A stretch of 64,000 nucleotides of DNA, taken from the NCBI GenBank assembly GCA_030770425.1, contig JASJFT010000045.1, forward strand, positions 124,001-188,000, written 5' to 3'. The notes under the pieces were generated by a model that saw only the letters and a program-made list of their open reading frames with translations, had not been told where the DNA came from and made no database searches. The DNA comes from Darksidea phi. Lineage: Eukaryota > Ascomycota > Dothideomycetes > Pleosporales > Lentitheciaceae. A program made the position numbers and the translations under genes. Below are positions 45,640 through 57,324 of the stretch, in pieces (the stretch's first letter is position 1; each line of letters opens with the position of its first letter).

Positions 45640-47100
45640 CTAAGGCCCTCGAAGAATGCCTTCAAGCTCATTGAGCCCATACTCTTCGCATAACCGGAGT
45701 CCAATCGATGGATCTACATATGACCCCGGTGCGGCGCCATGAACGTCATGGTACTGTTCTGTCTCTCGGATTTTCCGGATTTCCCGTACTTCGCGCGCAC
45801 GATGGAAACCACCTCCTTTGACTATGTGGGTCGCATTGACCCAGAGGTCTTTCCTACGAATGAATACATTGGTCCCACCAGCCCTCACTAATAGAAACTA
45901 GGGTTCGAAAAAGTTCGGTTTGTTATCAGGTCTCGCGCCCTTCTCCGATATATAGTTAAGAAGCGGCTGTAAGGCGTCCGTTAACCGTAGGAGTCTACAC
46001 AGACGTAGACCGTCCGGATAGGAAATCCACGACTGCGGTAGTCTCGCTAGCACTTCAACCTTTATATATTGCCTCAGAGTTACCATAATACGGTCCCGTT
46101 CATGCTTAGTCTTGCCAGCCAGCGTTATAAGCTTAGTTACCTTGAGCTACTATTCCGACTTACGTATAGATATAGCTTTCCTACCTAGTACTATTTAAAT
46201 ATAGCTAGACAATAGAAGTTCTATTAAGACTTAGTCTTTATACTATTTCTAAGGTATTTATTAGTTAAGTAAAAGCTCCTCGCCGGGTTATTTAATACGT
46301 CGATGTTTAGAAAGACTTACCTATAAAACATTTTCTACGTTAGATTCGATATACTCTTGACTCTACTCGGCTTCCTTTAATACGTCGTTGTTATCTAGTA
46401 TAGGTTCCTATATCTACGTAAGCGTAGGGAAGTCGGACGGTATTCCCGCCTATTTAGTAGCTATTTACTAACCCTTATATCCGGAAGCCTATAGAGCTTT
46501 TAATATAGAAGCTAATAATATTAGTTCTATAGGTGTTCCGGGGTCTAGTCCTAAATTCTACGCCGGAACGATTGCCTTGAGCAGTTTGGTCGATTCTCTT
46601 AGGCACTCGCTTGGTATCAGCTTCGTACGAGAATCCATCGTTAGTATACTAGACTTGAGAAAGTCTAGTAAACCGTCTAATTCCTAATCGTTAATCTCCT
46701 AAAAAAGTATCTCGTACTAACGTTTATAATCGAAATAACCCTCTACTATCGGGGTATCCGGGAGGCGATATATACACTTAAACGCGATAAGGCCTAGCGA
46801 CCATATATCTACTTTGGAAGTATAAGGGCGGTTCTGCCAAATCTCCGGAGCAGCGTAGAGCCTCGTGCTATTAATTAAAGTATATTCGAGTCTATTACTA
46901 CTCCGTAAGAGAGCGTTATTATAAAGACTAATATAACGTCTATTATATACGCTTAGCTAATAACCTTACGAATATATATACGAAGGCTTTACTATACCCC
47001 GCTATTAAAGATCTTATATAGTAGATATATAAGATTAGCTATGAATAGAGACTTTGGGGGATAATAGCTATTACTATAAAGATTATAACGCTCCGCCATC
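45640..47100 (-). pseudogene. protein kinase plus tandem KilA-N/APSES domains, RIP-degraded
   Basis: Reading the minus strand from 47100 down, a kinase C-lobe appears: NNALLRSSNRLEY, then RLYAAPEIWQNRPYTSKVDIWSLGLIAFK (APE and DxWSxG) around 46880-46770, then a helical end with LTMDSRTKLIPSECLRESTK near 46620. Further on, in another frame, is a KilA-N/APSES-like half (KLITLAGKTKHERDRI, WISYPDGLRLCRLLRL; about 46140-45960). After a stop comes a second one (DLWVNATHIVKGGGF, SYVDPSIGLRLCEEYGL; 45888-45650). Several TAG codons, often at Gln positions, interrupt it. It looks like one dead gene with kinase, KilA-N, KilA-N order, though two adjacent genes are possible. Confidence 0.6.
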
Positions 47101-47173
47101 TGGGAGGACTATTGGCGGAAGCAGCTATTAGAGCATTGTTCACTGATTACGTAATAGCTCATGTACTCCTTAG

Positions 47174-48370
47174 TATATAGGCTGGCCTTCTGCCAGCCTT
47201 CTCCTACAACAATACAATAACTTTCACACTCTTCAACAACCGCTTCCTCGCTCAATTTCCGCAACATTCTGTTCGCTACCCATTCGCCTAACTACTCAGG
47301 GAACCACAAACCGCACCTTGTCCCCTGTTCCGATGGGGCTGGAATTATCCATGCAGTAGGTTCATCTTCAAAATGGGCTGGGCGTGAAGGCACGAAGGTG
47401 ATCCCGCACCCTAATACATGGCTTTCCGGCGATGTGAGAAATCTGGAGATGGGGAAGATATTCGGGACGGCGGATCTAGATGGTAGGTACACCTCTTTGC
47501 CCCTTCAGAGTTTGGTAATCCTAACCTGTGGCTACGCGCTTAGGTATGTTGCAGAGCTGGAGAGTGATAGACGATGAGAGGATTATAGAGGCACCAAAGG
47601 GGTTGACGAGTTTGGAGAATGCAACCTTGACGACGGCAGGGGTGACGGCTTGGAGTGCGATTAGGGAGGGTTTAGACGGTTGGCTGAATGGTGACCTGGG
47701 AGTGTGGAAAGGAGGGAAGAGATTGGAAGGGAAGACGGTGTTGACGATGGGAACGGGGGGCGTGAGTTGTTTTGCAATCCAGGTACGGCCCCTTCCATAC
47801 AGTTTTCCTCACTTCGTTGATCGATGTAGATCGCATCCGCGCTCGGAGCAACGGTGATCGCGACTTCGTCTTCGGACGATAAGCTTGCACACGCAAGGTC
47901 TCTAGGCGCTACGCATTTAATCAACTACACTACAACGATAGATTGGGACCAAGAAGTTATGCGTTTTACAGATGGGAAAGGTGTTGATCAAGTCATTGAG
48001 GTGGGCGGCGCTCGCACACTTATGAAGTCAATTAACAGTACACGTCGCGGTGGGCTAATCAGCTTGATCGGTATCTTGAGCTCGCCAGAAGATATACCTA
48101 AGGAGTTCGTACCAAGTGTGTTGTTTGGCGGGAAGATCGGTGGGTCTATCTGTAACTACTACTATGCTACCGCTGACTGTTTGGACAGTGAAGGGCTGTT
48201 GTTCCTTCAGTCGCGATGGAACGGCCGAATTCGCAAGGTTTGTAGAAGAGCACGGTATCAAGCCCGTCATCGCGAAGGAGTATAGCTTCGAGAATACGGT
48301 CGAGGCTTTCAAGGCATTGCAGAAACAGGATGTGGTTGGGAAGATAGTGATCAAGATTAGTGAAGACTGA
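47174..48370 (+). CDS. MDR-family oxidoreductase, 5'-truncated
   Basis: Exon parts 47174..47482, 47544..47782, 47830..48139 and 48189..48370 join in frame through introns of 61, 47 and 49 nt. The protein has LNFRNILFATH and PCSDGAGIIHAVGS of the catalytic domain, LENATLTTAGVTAWSAI, then a Rossmann fold with TVLTMGTGGVSCFAIQ and VIATSSSDDKLAHARSLGA, and ends with EAFKALQKQDVVGKIVIK. That is a medium-chain, quinone-oxidoreductase/alcohol-dehydrogenase-like NAD(P)H enzyme. The frame is open upstream only to a TAG at about 47171 and has no ATG, so roughly the first 40-50 residues are missing where the AT-rich block begins. It is probably inactive unless an upstream exon exists in the damaged region. 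Confidence 0.75.
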
Positions 48371-49256
48371 TCTGCTGTGTACTATACTTGATAATACTAG
48401 TCTTCGATTGAGTCGGCATGAAATCGCAAAATGACTTCATGACGGTGTGGAGTCCGATGCCTTTGCCATCACGCGTACAGTCACAACAAGACTTATTAGT
48501 GTATCAAGGCTTTTGACTAACAATCAGCACCGCCATAAATAGATTTGTAGGCGATGTACGTCGTCTCCATTAGGGACTCGACTGCAACTTGCCCATTTCA
48601 TGTCGTAAAGCAGTCATATGAGTGATTGGTCGTTGTTCCAGTGCTGCGTGTAGTTTGATTGAGAGTTTCGACTTCCTTTACCACCGTTTCAAGTATAGCC
48701 GTTATTCCCGTGAACCGCTAACATTCATCAAGATTGTTTCCGTTAAGAAAACCTTGGTTCAGCTCGACGTTCCATTTTTTTTGTAGGTCATACTCGGTAG
48801 CCTTGCGTGTAGAACGCATCCTGTGCATAGTTGGAAAGGAAGGAAATCTGCACCGGGCAAAGACGATGGAGGTATGATGGGGATTGAGAAGGTCGGAGCG
48901 GAGTCTGCGTTGATGGTCGCATAAGGTGTGAAACAAAAAGTGCAGATCTACGTGGGATGCGGTGCACTCTTGGCGTGACGCAACGCATGTGTTCGGACCC
49001 CCGAACCTTCGCTGCCTGCCCGACGTATCTTCTATGACTCTACTCGTCCTACCCCCACCCACACTCCTTTCCGCCCGTTTCACTAGCTCCTGTGCTTTCT
49101 GTCTCTCTCATTTAAATCGCGCAAAGTTTCAAAATAGGCCGCAAACACAAACCCCACCGCCAGCAGCTCTCACAAGGCAAGCCTGGCCGCAACCCAAACA
49201 ATCAAGAAAAAGGCCGCAGCAAAGGCAAAGGAAAAGGCAAAGGTCGATATAACAGG
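48371..49256. other. intergenic, upstream of the sirtuin gene
   Basis: No gene recognised. CT-rich sequence and an A/G-rich leader precede the start at 49257. Confidence 0.5.
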
Positions 49257-50503
49257 ATGGGGCAGGAGGAGTCGCGTATCGTAGACGAGAACACGCCGCC
49301 GGATACGCTGGGGAGTCGGACCGTGGAAGCTGTCGCCGAATATATCAAAGAGGGAGGAGTAGAGCGTATTGTGGTTATGGTAAGCTATACCTGTCGGAGG
49401 CTAAGTTCTCGCTGACTTTGAAGACTGGAGCGGGCATCAGTACATCGGCCGGTATACCAGATTTCCGTTCACCAGACACGGGTCTCTACGCCAACCTCGC
49501 GCGCCTGAACCTTCCCTACGCCGAAGCCGTCTTTGACATCAGCTACTTCCGCAACAACCCATTACCCTTCTACACCCTCGCGCAGGAGCTATACCCCGGC
49601 CACTACCGCCCCACCATCACGCACTCGTTCATACACCTCCTACACAAAAAGGGCCTGCTGCTAAAGCTATTCACACAGAACATCGACTGCTTAGAGCGCG
49701 AGGCTGGGGTACCCGATGACCTCATCGTTGAAGCGCATGGCAGCTTTGCTCGACAGAGCTGCATCGAGTGTAAAACCGCATACCCCCAGGAGCTAATGCA
49801 GAAGGCGATCCGTGAGAAGACGGTCCCGCATTGTCTCAATGAATCGTGCAACGGCCTCGTCAAGCCCGAGATCGTCTTCTTCGGCGAGCAATTACCGGCC
49901 GAATTCTTCGCCAACCGCTCGCTCCCCGCCCACGCTGATCTGTGCATAGTCATGGGTACCAGTCTTAGTGTGCAGCCTTTCGCCTCACTACCTAGTTTCT
50001 GTCGCGAGGGCGTACCAAGGGTTCTCATCAACTCGGAGCAAGTCGGAAATCTGGGCTCAAGAGCTGATGATGTGCTGTTGCTCGAAGACTGCGATACAGG
50101 TGTGCGGAGATTAGCTGAGGCCTGTGGATGGCTAGAAGAATTGGAAAACCTATGGGCCGAGACGGCACGTGAGGGACAATACCAGCCGCAAGAGAAGCAA
50201 AAGGCGGAAGAGTCGAAGAAGGATAGGGATGAGAAACTCCAAGATGAGGTGGATAAGCTGACCAAGGAAGTCGAGGAGAGCTTGAGGCTTAGTCAAGCGC
50301 AGCACGAATGGCTGGAGAACCATGTCGACAACAAATTTGCACGGATTCAGGAGGAAGATCAAAAGGCGGAATCTGCAGCGCCGGCCACGGAGGGCCCTAC
50401 CGCAAAATTCACACCCGCGTCAAATCCGGATTCGTCAAAGCAGGATCAATCGGATGGACTGCAACATGTCTTCCCATGGCTTGACAAGAAGTCGTCCCTC
50501 TGA
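49257..50503 (+). CDS. HST2: NAD-dependent protein deacetylase, Hst2-like sirtuin
   Basis: Exons 49257..49379 and 49424..50503 (44-nt intron) give 400 residues. The Sir2 core has GAGISTSAGIPDFRSP at the splice junction, FTQNIDCLER, the catalytic His in VEAHGSFA, a zinc site with C-x2-C (CIECKT) and C-x4-C (CLNESCNG), GLVKPEIVFFGE, and MGTSLSVQPFA plus LINSEQVG for NAD binding. The short N-terminus and the helical C-terminal extension (residues about 250-330, Lys/Glu-rich, coiled-coil-like) fit the cytoplasmic Hst2/SIRT2 class rather than Sir2 or Hst3/4. It removes acyl groups from Lys on histones and other proteins. Confidence 0.88.
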
Positions 50504-51017
50504 GAAGCGTCTGGTGTCTCACTTGCGTGTTCTTCCATTCGTGTACGGAGTTCAAGGAAGGAGATGGTAACGGTAGATACTTATGATACCACGGCTATAC
50601 GACGCCCAATGCATTTAGCTTCACTCCTTGTACTCTATGAACCTCCTATGGAAGTACCAATTCTAATCAAAACAGGTTCATTTACATTGAGCACATCCAA
50701 GGCGGCTTTGGTCGGGGGAGACCTAAATCTTGTGCCTGCAGGTTCGATATCAGGCACCAACTTAATTCTTCCTCTCGCTCGACAGCTTGGAATGTTTCAC
50801 GTGCAGCCAATCCTACCGTCTCAATCAAAGTGGCCAGATTGTGGCTTGGCTCCGAAGGATTTCAGGCAACAAGAAAACACAACATGAAAGCAACCCGCCG
50901 GAAATTCCAATCTCGGAACCGCCGCCATTATCTGATCCCATCTAATACAAAAAGCATTGCAACAATTCCCATCTTCCGCTGACAACTCCTACGGTTGCAT
51001 AACCTTTACTTCCCAAC
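50504..51017. other. intergenic, no gene seen
   Basis: A 107-codon frame at 50564 has no motifs and is not supported. Confidence 0.45.
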
Positions 51018-52028
51018 ATGGACCGTCGTTCCACGCGGGCGCGCACCCGCCTCCCATACAGCAGCCACCCGTTATACAAACTACGCAAAACAACTCTCAT
51101 CACGGGAGTCATCGGCGTATTTCTCGATCTATGGGTCATCGGCATCGCGGTCTTAGATGACAGCTATGACATTCCGCCCTTCCTCTGCGCCATCGTGTTC
51201 CTGCTTTTCTCTCTCGTCTTCGTGTCACACGATTTAATCACTTACGCCTCGAGTCAACTTTCCACTCCCTATTCTACTTCCAGCTCCGTGCCTCCTACCC
51301 TATCAACCCCGCCACCACCACCGCAGCCGCTTACTCCAGCACCAGAACCAGAACGAGTATCAGCACCAGGACCAGGACCACGAGACATATGGAAGCCATC
51401 TAAGTGCCTCGTAATCACCGATTTCATTCTAGCCCTCCTCCTCCAATGGCTCTCCTGGCTCACCTTCTTCGTCATCATAGACGGCTACCACCGCTCGTAC
51501 TACCGCAACGGCGTCGAGACCTTCGAGGCGTATGCTAATTTGGCGAATTTCGTCACGGGGGTGTTGCATGGGGTGGCGTTTTGGAAGGAGATTGTTGCGA
51601 GGAAGAGAGCGCAGTGGGAGAGGGAGAGGGAGAGGGATTTGGAAGCGAGGGCTTGTGCGGGGTGTAGGCTTGGTAGGGGGGTGGGAGAGGGTGCGTCGAG
51701 TGGGGCTATAGGGCATGATGGGGATGGTGCGGCGGAGCGGGAGGGAATTTTTGACCGTGAGGAGAAAAAGCCGTTCTTTAGATGGGGTACCAAGGACTCG
51801 GACAAGGCTAACAACGGTGGCGATGGTGAAAGTGACACCGTGGGGGCTGAAGCTAGATCTACTGATGCCTTGCTCGTCACACCCGATGAAAGCACGACGG
51901 AAGCTGGTAGCTCTTCTGCTCATGGCTATGGCACACTTGAGAGGAGTGTGGATAGTGTGCGTAGTGTGCCGGAGACTGTTGTTAAGAAGAAGGATAAGGG
52001 GAAGAAAAGGGTGATTGATGCTGAGTGA
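51018..52028 (+). CDS. four-TM fungal membrane protein
   Basis: Intronless frame of 336 residues. Four hydrophobic segments can be seen: TTLITGVIGVFLDLWVIGIA, PFLCAIVFLLFSLVFVSHDL, LVITDFILALLLQWLSWLTF and a weaker ANFVTGVLHGVAFW. A Pro-rich loop lies between the second and third. The C-terminal 140 residues are charged and disordered, ending in a Lys-rich tail. The layout recalls MARVEL-like or other small tetraspan proteins of the plasma membrane or vesicles, but no defining motif is visible and I do not name a family. Confidence 0.72.
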   Translation: MDRRSTRARTRLPYSSHPLYKLRKTTLITGVIGVFLDLWVIGIAVLDDSYDIPPFLCAIVFLLFSLVFVSHDLITYASSQLSTPYSTSSSVPPTLSTPPPPPQPLTPAPEPERVSAPGPGPRDIWKPSKCLVITDFILALLLQWLSWLTFFVIIDGYHRSYYRNGVETFEAYANLANFVTGVLHGVAFWKEIVARKRAQWERERERDLEARACAGCRLGRGVGEGASSGAIGHDGDGAAEREGIFDREEKKPFFRWGTKDSDKANNGGDGESDTVGAEARSTDALLVTPDESTTEAGSSSAHGYGTLERSVDSVRSVPETVVKKKDKGKKRVIDAE

Positions 52029-52391
52029 AGGCGGGCTTTTGTTTGGTGAACATGATGCAATGAGATGATTGTGAGAAGAGTGAGTGAGAGGTAAGGCGCA
52101 AGAGGTGGGGTGGGTGGGAAATGAAGGCGCCTAGGAGGAAGGGAAAATTTACGTTTCGGACGAAGAGTATTGGTGGATTGGATTCTGCCAAGATCTGACT
52201 TGGAGTCGGTAGTTCGATCGAGCAAATCCGCTGGGCTGCTGTCAGTAATCCCCAGCATTTGATACCTCTAGCCTTCAACGCCGCGCTCATCAAAGCAGTC
52301 CGCCATCCATTTTTCGCATTCCAACATCTTCCACACAAGCGAAACGCCCAACTGTTTCCATCCCCACCCCAATCCTCCTCTCCCTCCGCCC

Positions 52392-53103
52392 CTAGTAATT
52401 CGTGCCTTGCCGATCATCTACAAGCACACCAGTCAGCCCCCACCTCCCAACCACGCCTATCCCAGGGAAGGTCTCAGAACCGCATGAGGACTTACAATTC
52501 GCCCCCATAGCCTTCCTCAACTTCATAGTAACAGCATCAGCATCCAACTCCCTCTTATCACTCGTCTGAATCTCGACAGCATACGTGCGAATAACCTGTT
52601 TAACCTGACCGCTCTGAAAGCTCATTTTAGCTTTCCGCATGACTTTCGTCTGAGGTCCTGTTGTTGTTAAACACATTAGCACAACTTTCCATCCCTCTGC
52701 TCCCTCTCCCCTCTCCTCCCCTTCCTACCCGCCACCCCCAAAATAACCATATAACCATAACTCAAGACCAAAAAAAAAAAAAAAAAAAAAAAAAAACAAC
52801 CCCAAAAAAAAAAAAAAAAAAAAAAAACTCACCAGCCCAAACAACAAAAACAAACTTAGTCCTCTCACTATACTCATCATTCCCGACCTTCATCCTCACG
52901 TACGCATAAGCCGCCTCATCGTCGCCCAAGACGCCGACAACTTCGTCGATGCCGCCCTCGCCCGTCTGCGCAAGCGTCAAGCTATCACTCGTCGCCGTCG
53001 CATACTTGAGCACAAGCCACGTAAGCGGCGATTTATCCGACCGCACGTCCTCGTATGCTTGGGCGATGTCTGGGTCCGAGAGGATGGATGAGGGGGGTGC
53101 CAT
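52392..53103 (-). CDS. coactosin-like ADF-H actin-binding protein
   Basis: Exons 53103..52833, 52657..52496 and 52417..52392 give 152 residues, a typical coactosin length. ADF-homology features are DPDIAQAYEDVRSDKSPLTW, GDDEAAYAYVRMKVGNDE, KFVFVVWAG, then MRKAKMSFQSGQVKQVIRTY and the family ending GANYDRQ in the eight-codon last exon. Coactosins bind F-actin and modulate capping. Intron 1 (175 nt) contains runs of 27 and 24 T on the gene strand, and the 5' UTR has a run of 20 C three bases before the ATG. The fimbrin gene lies next, on the same strand. Confidence 0.88.
52770..52827. repeat. paired poly(A) tracts (27 and 24) in coactosin intron 1
   Basis: Two A homopolymers separated by seven bases on the plus strand, poly(T) on the gene strand. 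Exact lengths are unreliable in most assemblies. Confidence 0.85.
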
Positions 53104-53106
53104 TTT

Positions 53107-53126
53107 GGGGGGGGGGGGGGGGGGGC
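53107..53126. repeat. run of 20 G next to the coactosin start
   Basis: A G20 homopolymer (C20 on the gene strand) in the 5' UTR. Confidence 0.9.
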
Positions 53127-53728
53127 CGGGTGGATGGGACTGGTGGGATGGGGAAGAGGGGAGGTGGGTTGGATAGGTGGAGAGGAAGAGGGGGAAGAGT
53201 GGGGATGGAGTTATGTGTGGATTAGAGGAGGGTGTGAGATTCGTGGTTGGAGGTGCGGTGTGTGGGGTTGAGCTAGGTGGTAGCGGCTTAGCGCGGGGCA
53301 GAGCCTCATGTTCTTTTTTTGGGGGTGGCGGCGGCTAATGATTATGCGGAGTAAAACAGAGTGCGCTTCAAGAGAGACACTTTCCATGCCCAATGAGCTA
53401 CGTCGCTTGAAACGCCTTGCTATGCGCTGACGATGGTGCGAAAAACGACAAGAACGATCATCTTCGGTGAAAGTGCTCACCAGAGGGGAAAACGGTGGCT
53501 CACAAGATACCGGTGGGAGGACTTCAATGGCCTGAAGACTAAAACTTGAACGATATATCATTTTGTTTCATACGAACAAGAGGAGGAAGTTCGACATGAC
53601 AGGGAAGGAAGCAATACCGAATCCACCCCTTTTCCTCTACTAACCCTACATTCCATCCCAACTCATGCTCAAGATAAGATATCCGCCAATCCATCCATGC
53701 CTACAAACCCGAGCCTACTTGAATCACT
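53127..53728. other. intergenic, coactosin promoter and fimbrin 3' flank
   Basis: G-rich near the coactosin end. No gene seen. Confidence 0.5.
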
Positions 53729-55858
53729 CTACTGCCCACCCATCCGCTCACTAGTAGCCATCAAACTACCAATGAAAGTCGTGATCAACCGACTCTGCAC
53801 CGCCACAATATCCTCTGGAACCAACCAAATAGTAGCCCCCATCTTCCTCGCAATGCTAATCGCCAACTTAGCATTCTGGTAGCACTCATCATCGTTCCTC
53901 CCCGCCGCCACGAGATCATAGTCCACATAAGAAGATTTCATACCAGCCAACACATCGAGCAGGAAGATGGCATTAGAGAGACTCGAGTCTTTAAAGGAGC
54001 GGATCTGTGTGCCCTTGCCACCTTTGCGCGCCATATCGTTGGCCCAGCGGATCATGTCTGGGTCCGAGATTTCGCGCTTGCCGAGACGTTGAGCGAGGCC
54101 TTGGAGGGTGTTGACGATGTCTTTGCGCATGAGCTGCCAAACAAGGCCGAGGGTGAGGGTGCGCTGGCCGTCGGTGATGTCGGCGCCTTGAATACCTGGG
54201 AGAGAGAACGAGTTGGCCTTTCCGAGCTCTACAGCGTAGTTGGTGTTCTCTAGCGCCTTGAAGCGCATCAGCTCGGCGCCGTCCCGGGGCTTGTTGACAT
54301 GGCGCCAATTGACACTTCCCGGGATGACCTTGTCGTAGGCTTGTAGGAGCACGGTGCCGTCCTTTAGATCCTCGAAGAATGACTGCACGACCGGCTGTAC
54401 GTCCAATGAGTTGAGCCACAGGGTAAATACACGCGCTTCGCGCTCGCCTTCGGCGTCGAAATCATCGATATCTGCCTTCTCTTCTTCGGTGATGGGGTCC
54501 AGACCGGGATGCGTATTGAACAGGTTAGCAACAAAAGCGAGATTAAGCTTGGGGTTTCCGGCTACGAGAGAGGTTGGTGTCAGGAACTTGCGGCAACCGA
54601 GGCTATCAGCATTTTGAAGGACCTGTTCGGCGCGCTGGAGGAGATCGCGGGTCTGGAGCGGAGCGCGAGAGCAGATATCAGGGGCGAGCTGATTGAGGAG
54701 GACTGTGTAATTCTCCCCGTCCTTGACATCGGTGGAGAAGTTGGTGACCCTACAATGTTTAGCATAACATCCAAAGTGTCTGGATCATGATCTGCTCACG
54801 TCCTGTTCCATTTCGCGTTCTTCAAGTGGTAGTTGAACCACCTCAGCAGAATCTGCTCTGGTGGCAGCCGCAGGAACTGCTCAAGTGTCTCGTCATCCTC
54901 CAACAACCGGTACAACTCCGGGTGCAGCTTGATATCAATCTTGCCGAGGAGACCCCGCCTGATGATCTGCCAGATCAGTCCTAGAATCAGATGCTCGCGC
55001 ACCTCGATGATGTCTCCGCTGCCAATATTGACCACAGAGCACCCGATACCCTTGGCCGATTCAATCACGATGTTGTTGTTCTCCGACATGTGGAAGGCGT
55101 TCAGCGACTTTATTTTGCGCCCGACCTTGTTCAGCACACGCTCGTCGATGGTGTCTGGCACGCTGTCGTTGATCAATTTGGATAGCACCAGGCCGTCTTT
55201 GCACTCGTCGAACATCTCAAAGGTGTCGGTCGGGAAGGGCAGGCGATCCCCAATATCCGGGTCGCCAGCAAGCACGGCATTGATGTGGCGCGTGAATTCG
55301 GTGCGCTCGTCTTCGTTGATGGTGTGCGTGACGTTCGCGGAGGAGCCCTGCACCTGGATCCTGCCGCCTCCATGGCTGCTCTTCTGCGCGTGTCCAGGGG
55401 TTGAAGGTGCACTGCCTGCTCCTGTGCCGGCTCTTTCGCGGGCGGGCCCTGTGTTCATGCGTTGCTGGGCGGGCGAGGAATCGCGGAGCTTCGAAATGAG
55501 CTGCGCATCGTTAGTTTTCGTTCGCTGCCTATAATAGACATAGCGGCACATCGCATACTCACATCAACATAGTCGTCCAGCTCCACCCTCCTCGAGCTGT
55601 CCAATTCGACCTCCTTCAGCGCCTGCCTTACAACATCGTACGGCTGGTGCTCCGACTGCTGCGTCGCCTTGATAACCGTCGCCTCGTCCAAATAGCCCTT
55701 GTCGTCTACATCAAGCTTGCGGAAGGCATCCTGCAAGCCGAAAATCTCGCTCTGCGGGAATTGCGGGTATTTCCTGTGTACATTGTCCCCTTAGTACATT
55801 GTGGAACCGCGCGGAGACGCATGGAAGCGGCGTACCTTTGGAGTTTAATAACGTTCAT
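53729..55858 (-). CDS. SAC6: fimbrin (plastin), actin-bundling protein
   Basis: Exons 55858..55836, 55773..55563, 55500..54800 and 54749..53729 give 651 residues. The first exon is only 23 nt (MNVIKLQ). N-terminal EF-hand-like sequence (DAFRKLDVDDKGYLDEATVI) is followed by four calponin-homology domains forming two actin-binding halves: DGLVLSKLINDSVPDTIDER, LNAFHMSENNNIVIESAKGI and LILGLIWQIIRRGLL in the first half; LKDGTVLLQAYDKVIPGSVN, FKALENTNYAVELGK and LTLGLVWQLMRKDI in the second. Introns are 50-62 nt with clean consensus. Fimbrin cross-links actin in patches and cables needed for endocytosis and polar growth. It is adjacent to the coactosin gene. Confidence 0.94.
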
Positions 55859-57324
55859 GGCGACGGGTGCACTTGGGGTATGGAAGATAGAGTGAGCATG
55901 TATCGAGGACAAAATATAGACGCGGAATTTCTCTGCCTGGCTCAGCCTCACAGGTTGTGCGCGTTCGGCGTTGCAAAAGTGCTTGTTTGCTTACCCCGAT
56001 GACGACGTGGGGCGGAGCGCCAAGCCCCACCTGTCGGGCTTCAGGCTTCACTAGAAAGACATGATGGAACGAGGGGCAGTCACGTGGCAGTTCCGGTCAT
56101 TACTTGAATACATATATAGCTTCACATAGCTGGCGTAACGTACTGTTATCCTATTTCGCAACGAACTGTTGACGCCCTCATTGACGTCTCCTCGTGTTGG
56201 TGAAACCCGAGCCCGAGAGTGTGAGAAATGGCAGCCTGAAGCAGCACGCGGCTTCCAAGGCAGCACACATGGTAGTATAGGCTCACACAATATCACACAA
56301 TCCACACCTTGGGACAAAACGATGAGCTTTTGATTCCCCATTATCATTCATAATAGCCTTTCCAGCTCAACCCTAAAGTAGACACAAACCCTGTGAATAA
56401 AAGATACTCGAGCGAGACCAGGTAGCCAGATATATTCCAAACCAGCCTGCTCAAGTCCGCCCAGATAGAAACAAAAAGTCAAGGTCAGTAAGTTCCGCGA
56501 GCGTACAATTCCCAGAAAACATCATCAATGCGTAGTCGGTAGTCCGGTCCTTCACGTCGTTTGCTCCTTCTCTTCGTCAAACGTGGTTCATACCGGTAAA
56601 AAAAATTCACCGAAACGCGAATATGGGTGTGTAATGAATGAACGCGATTTTTCAGCCGCCGCTCGCCTCGCTTGCAAATGTCTTCAGATGCCCCACTATG
56701 TATCATTTCGTGTCCTTGTCGTCGGCCGCGCTGGTATGGGCCTTGGGATAATTCTGGTGATATTGAATGTTGGAAGCCGGTGCGGGGGTTGTAAGCGTTG
56801 ATGAGTGGTAGGGCGACCGTGGATTGTATTCGTTCTAGGCCGTTACAAAGAAAGCAAGTCCAGCTGTAGAAAGTACAGAATCGTCACCCGCAACATTAAG
56901 CACTAGCGCCGGTAGACCTTGCATATGCTGATGCCGTATGCAGGGAGTCGTATATCGTAAAAGGAGAATGTCCAAGATATGGCGGATCGAAACGCGGCGG
57001 TTTCTAGAAAAGCAAGCAGTCGTAAAGGTCATGAATGCCTCGAGTTGGAGAATCCGAGGTAGAACACAAGAAATAGAAAGAATTTTTTTGACACAAGGAG
57101 AGGTCCGCATAGGAGAGAATGTGGCTATTGTCGAATGAGGAGTCGGTCATCCGGACCGGCACGTTTGATCGACACTGCAGTGGTGACAACGACGGCCGGC
57201 TCCTGAAAGAACGCTTGCTGAGCCCATGCAGATTGAACGGGCCTGAGGACATACCACCGTCTATTGTGAGGTTTGGTGTTGGTAATAACGAGTCCACCCA
57301 ATTGAGTAAAGAAGACGAGACAGG
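55859..57324. other. intergenic, fimbrin promoter and stuA 3' flank
   Basis: No supported gene. The right part is probably the stuA 3' UTR. Confidence 0.5.

Larger units (their letters stand above)
42960..47173. other. 4.2-kb RIP-degraded block with partly spared islands
   Basis: Very AT-rich from 42960 to 44330 and from 46090 to 47170, with frequent TAG, TAT and TTA triplets. Less damaged islands occur at 44400-45900 and 46560-46640. Two degraded genes can still be read on the minus strand (separate entries). The right border coincides with the truncated 5' end of the oxidoreductase gene. Confidence 0.8.
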
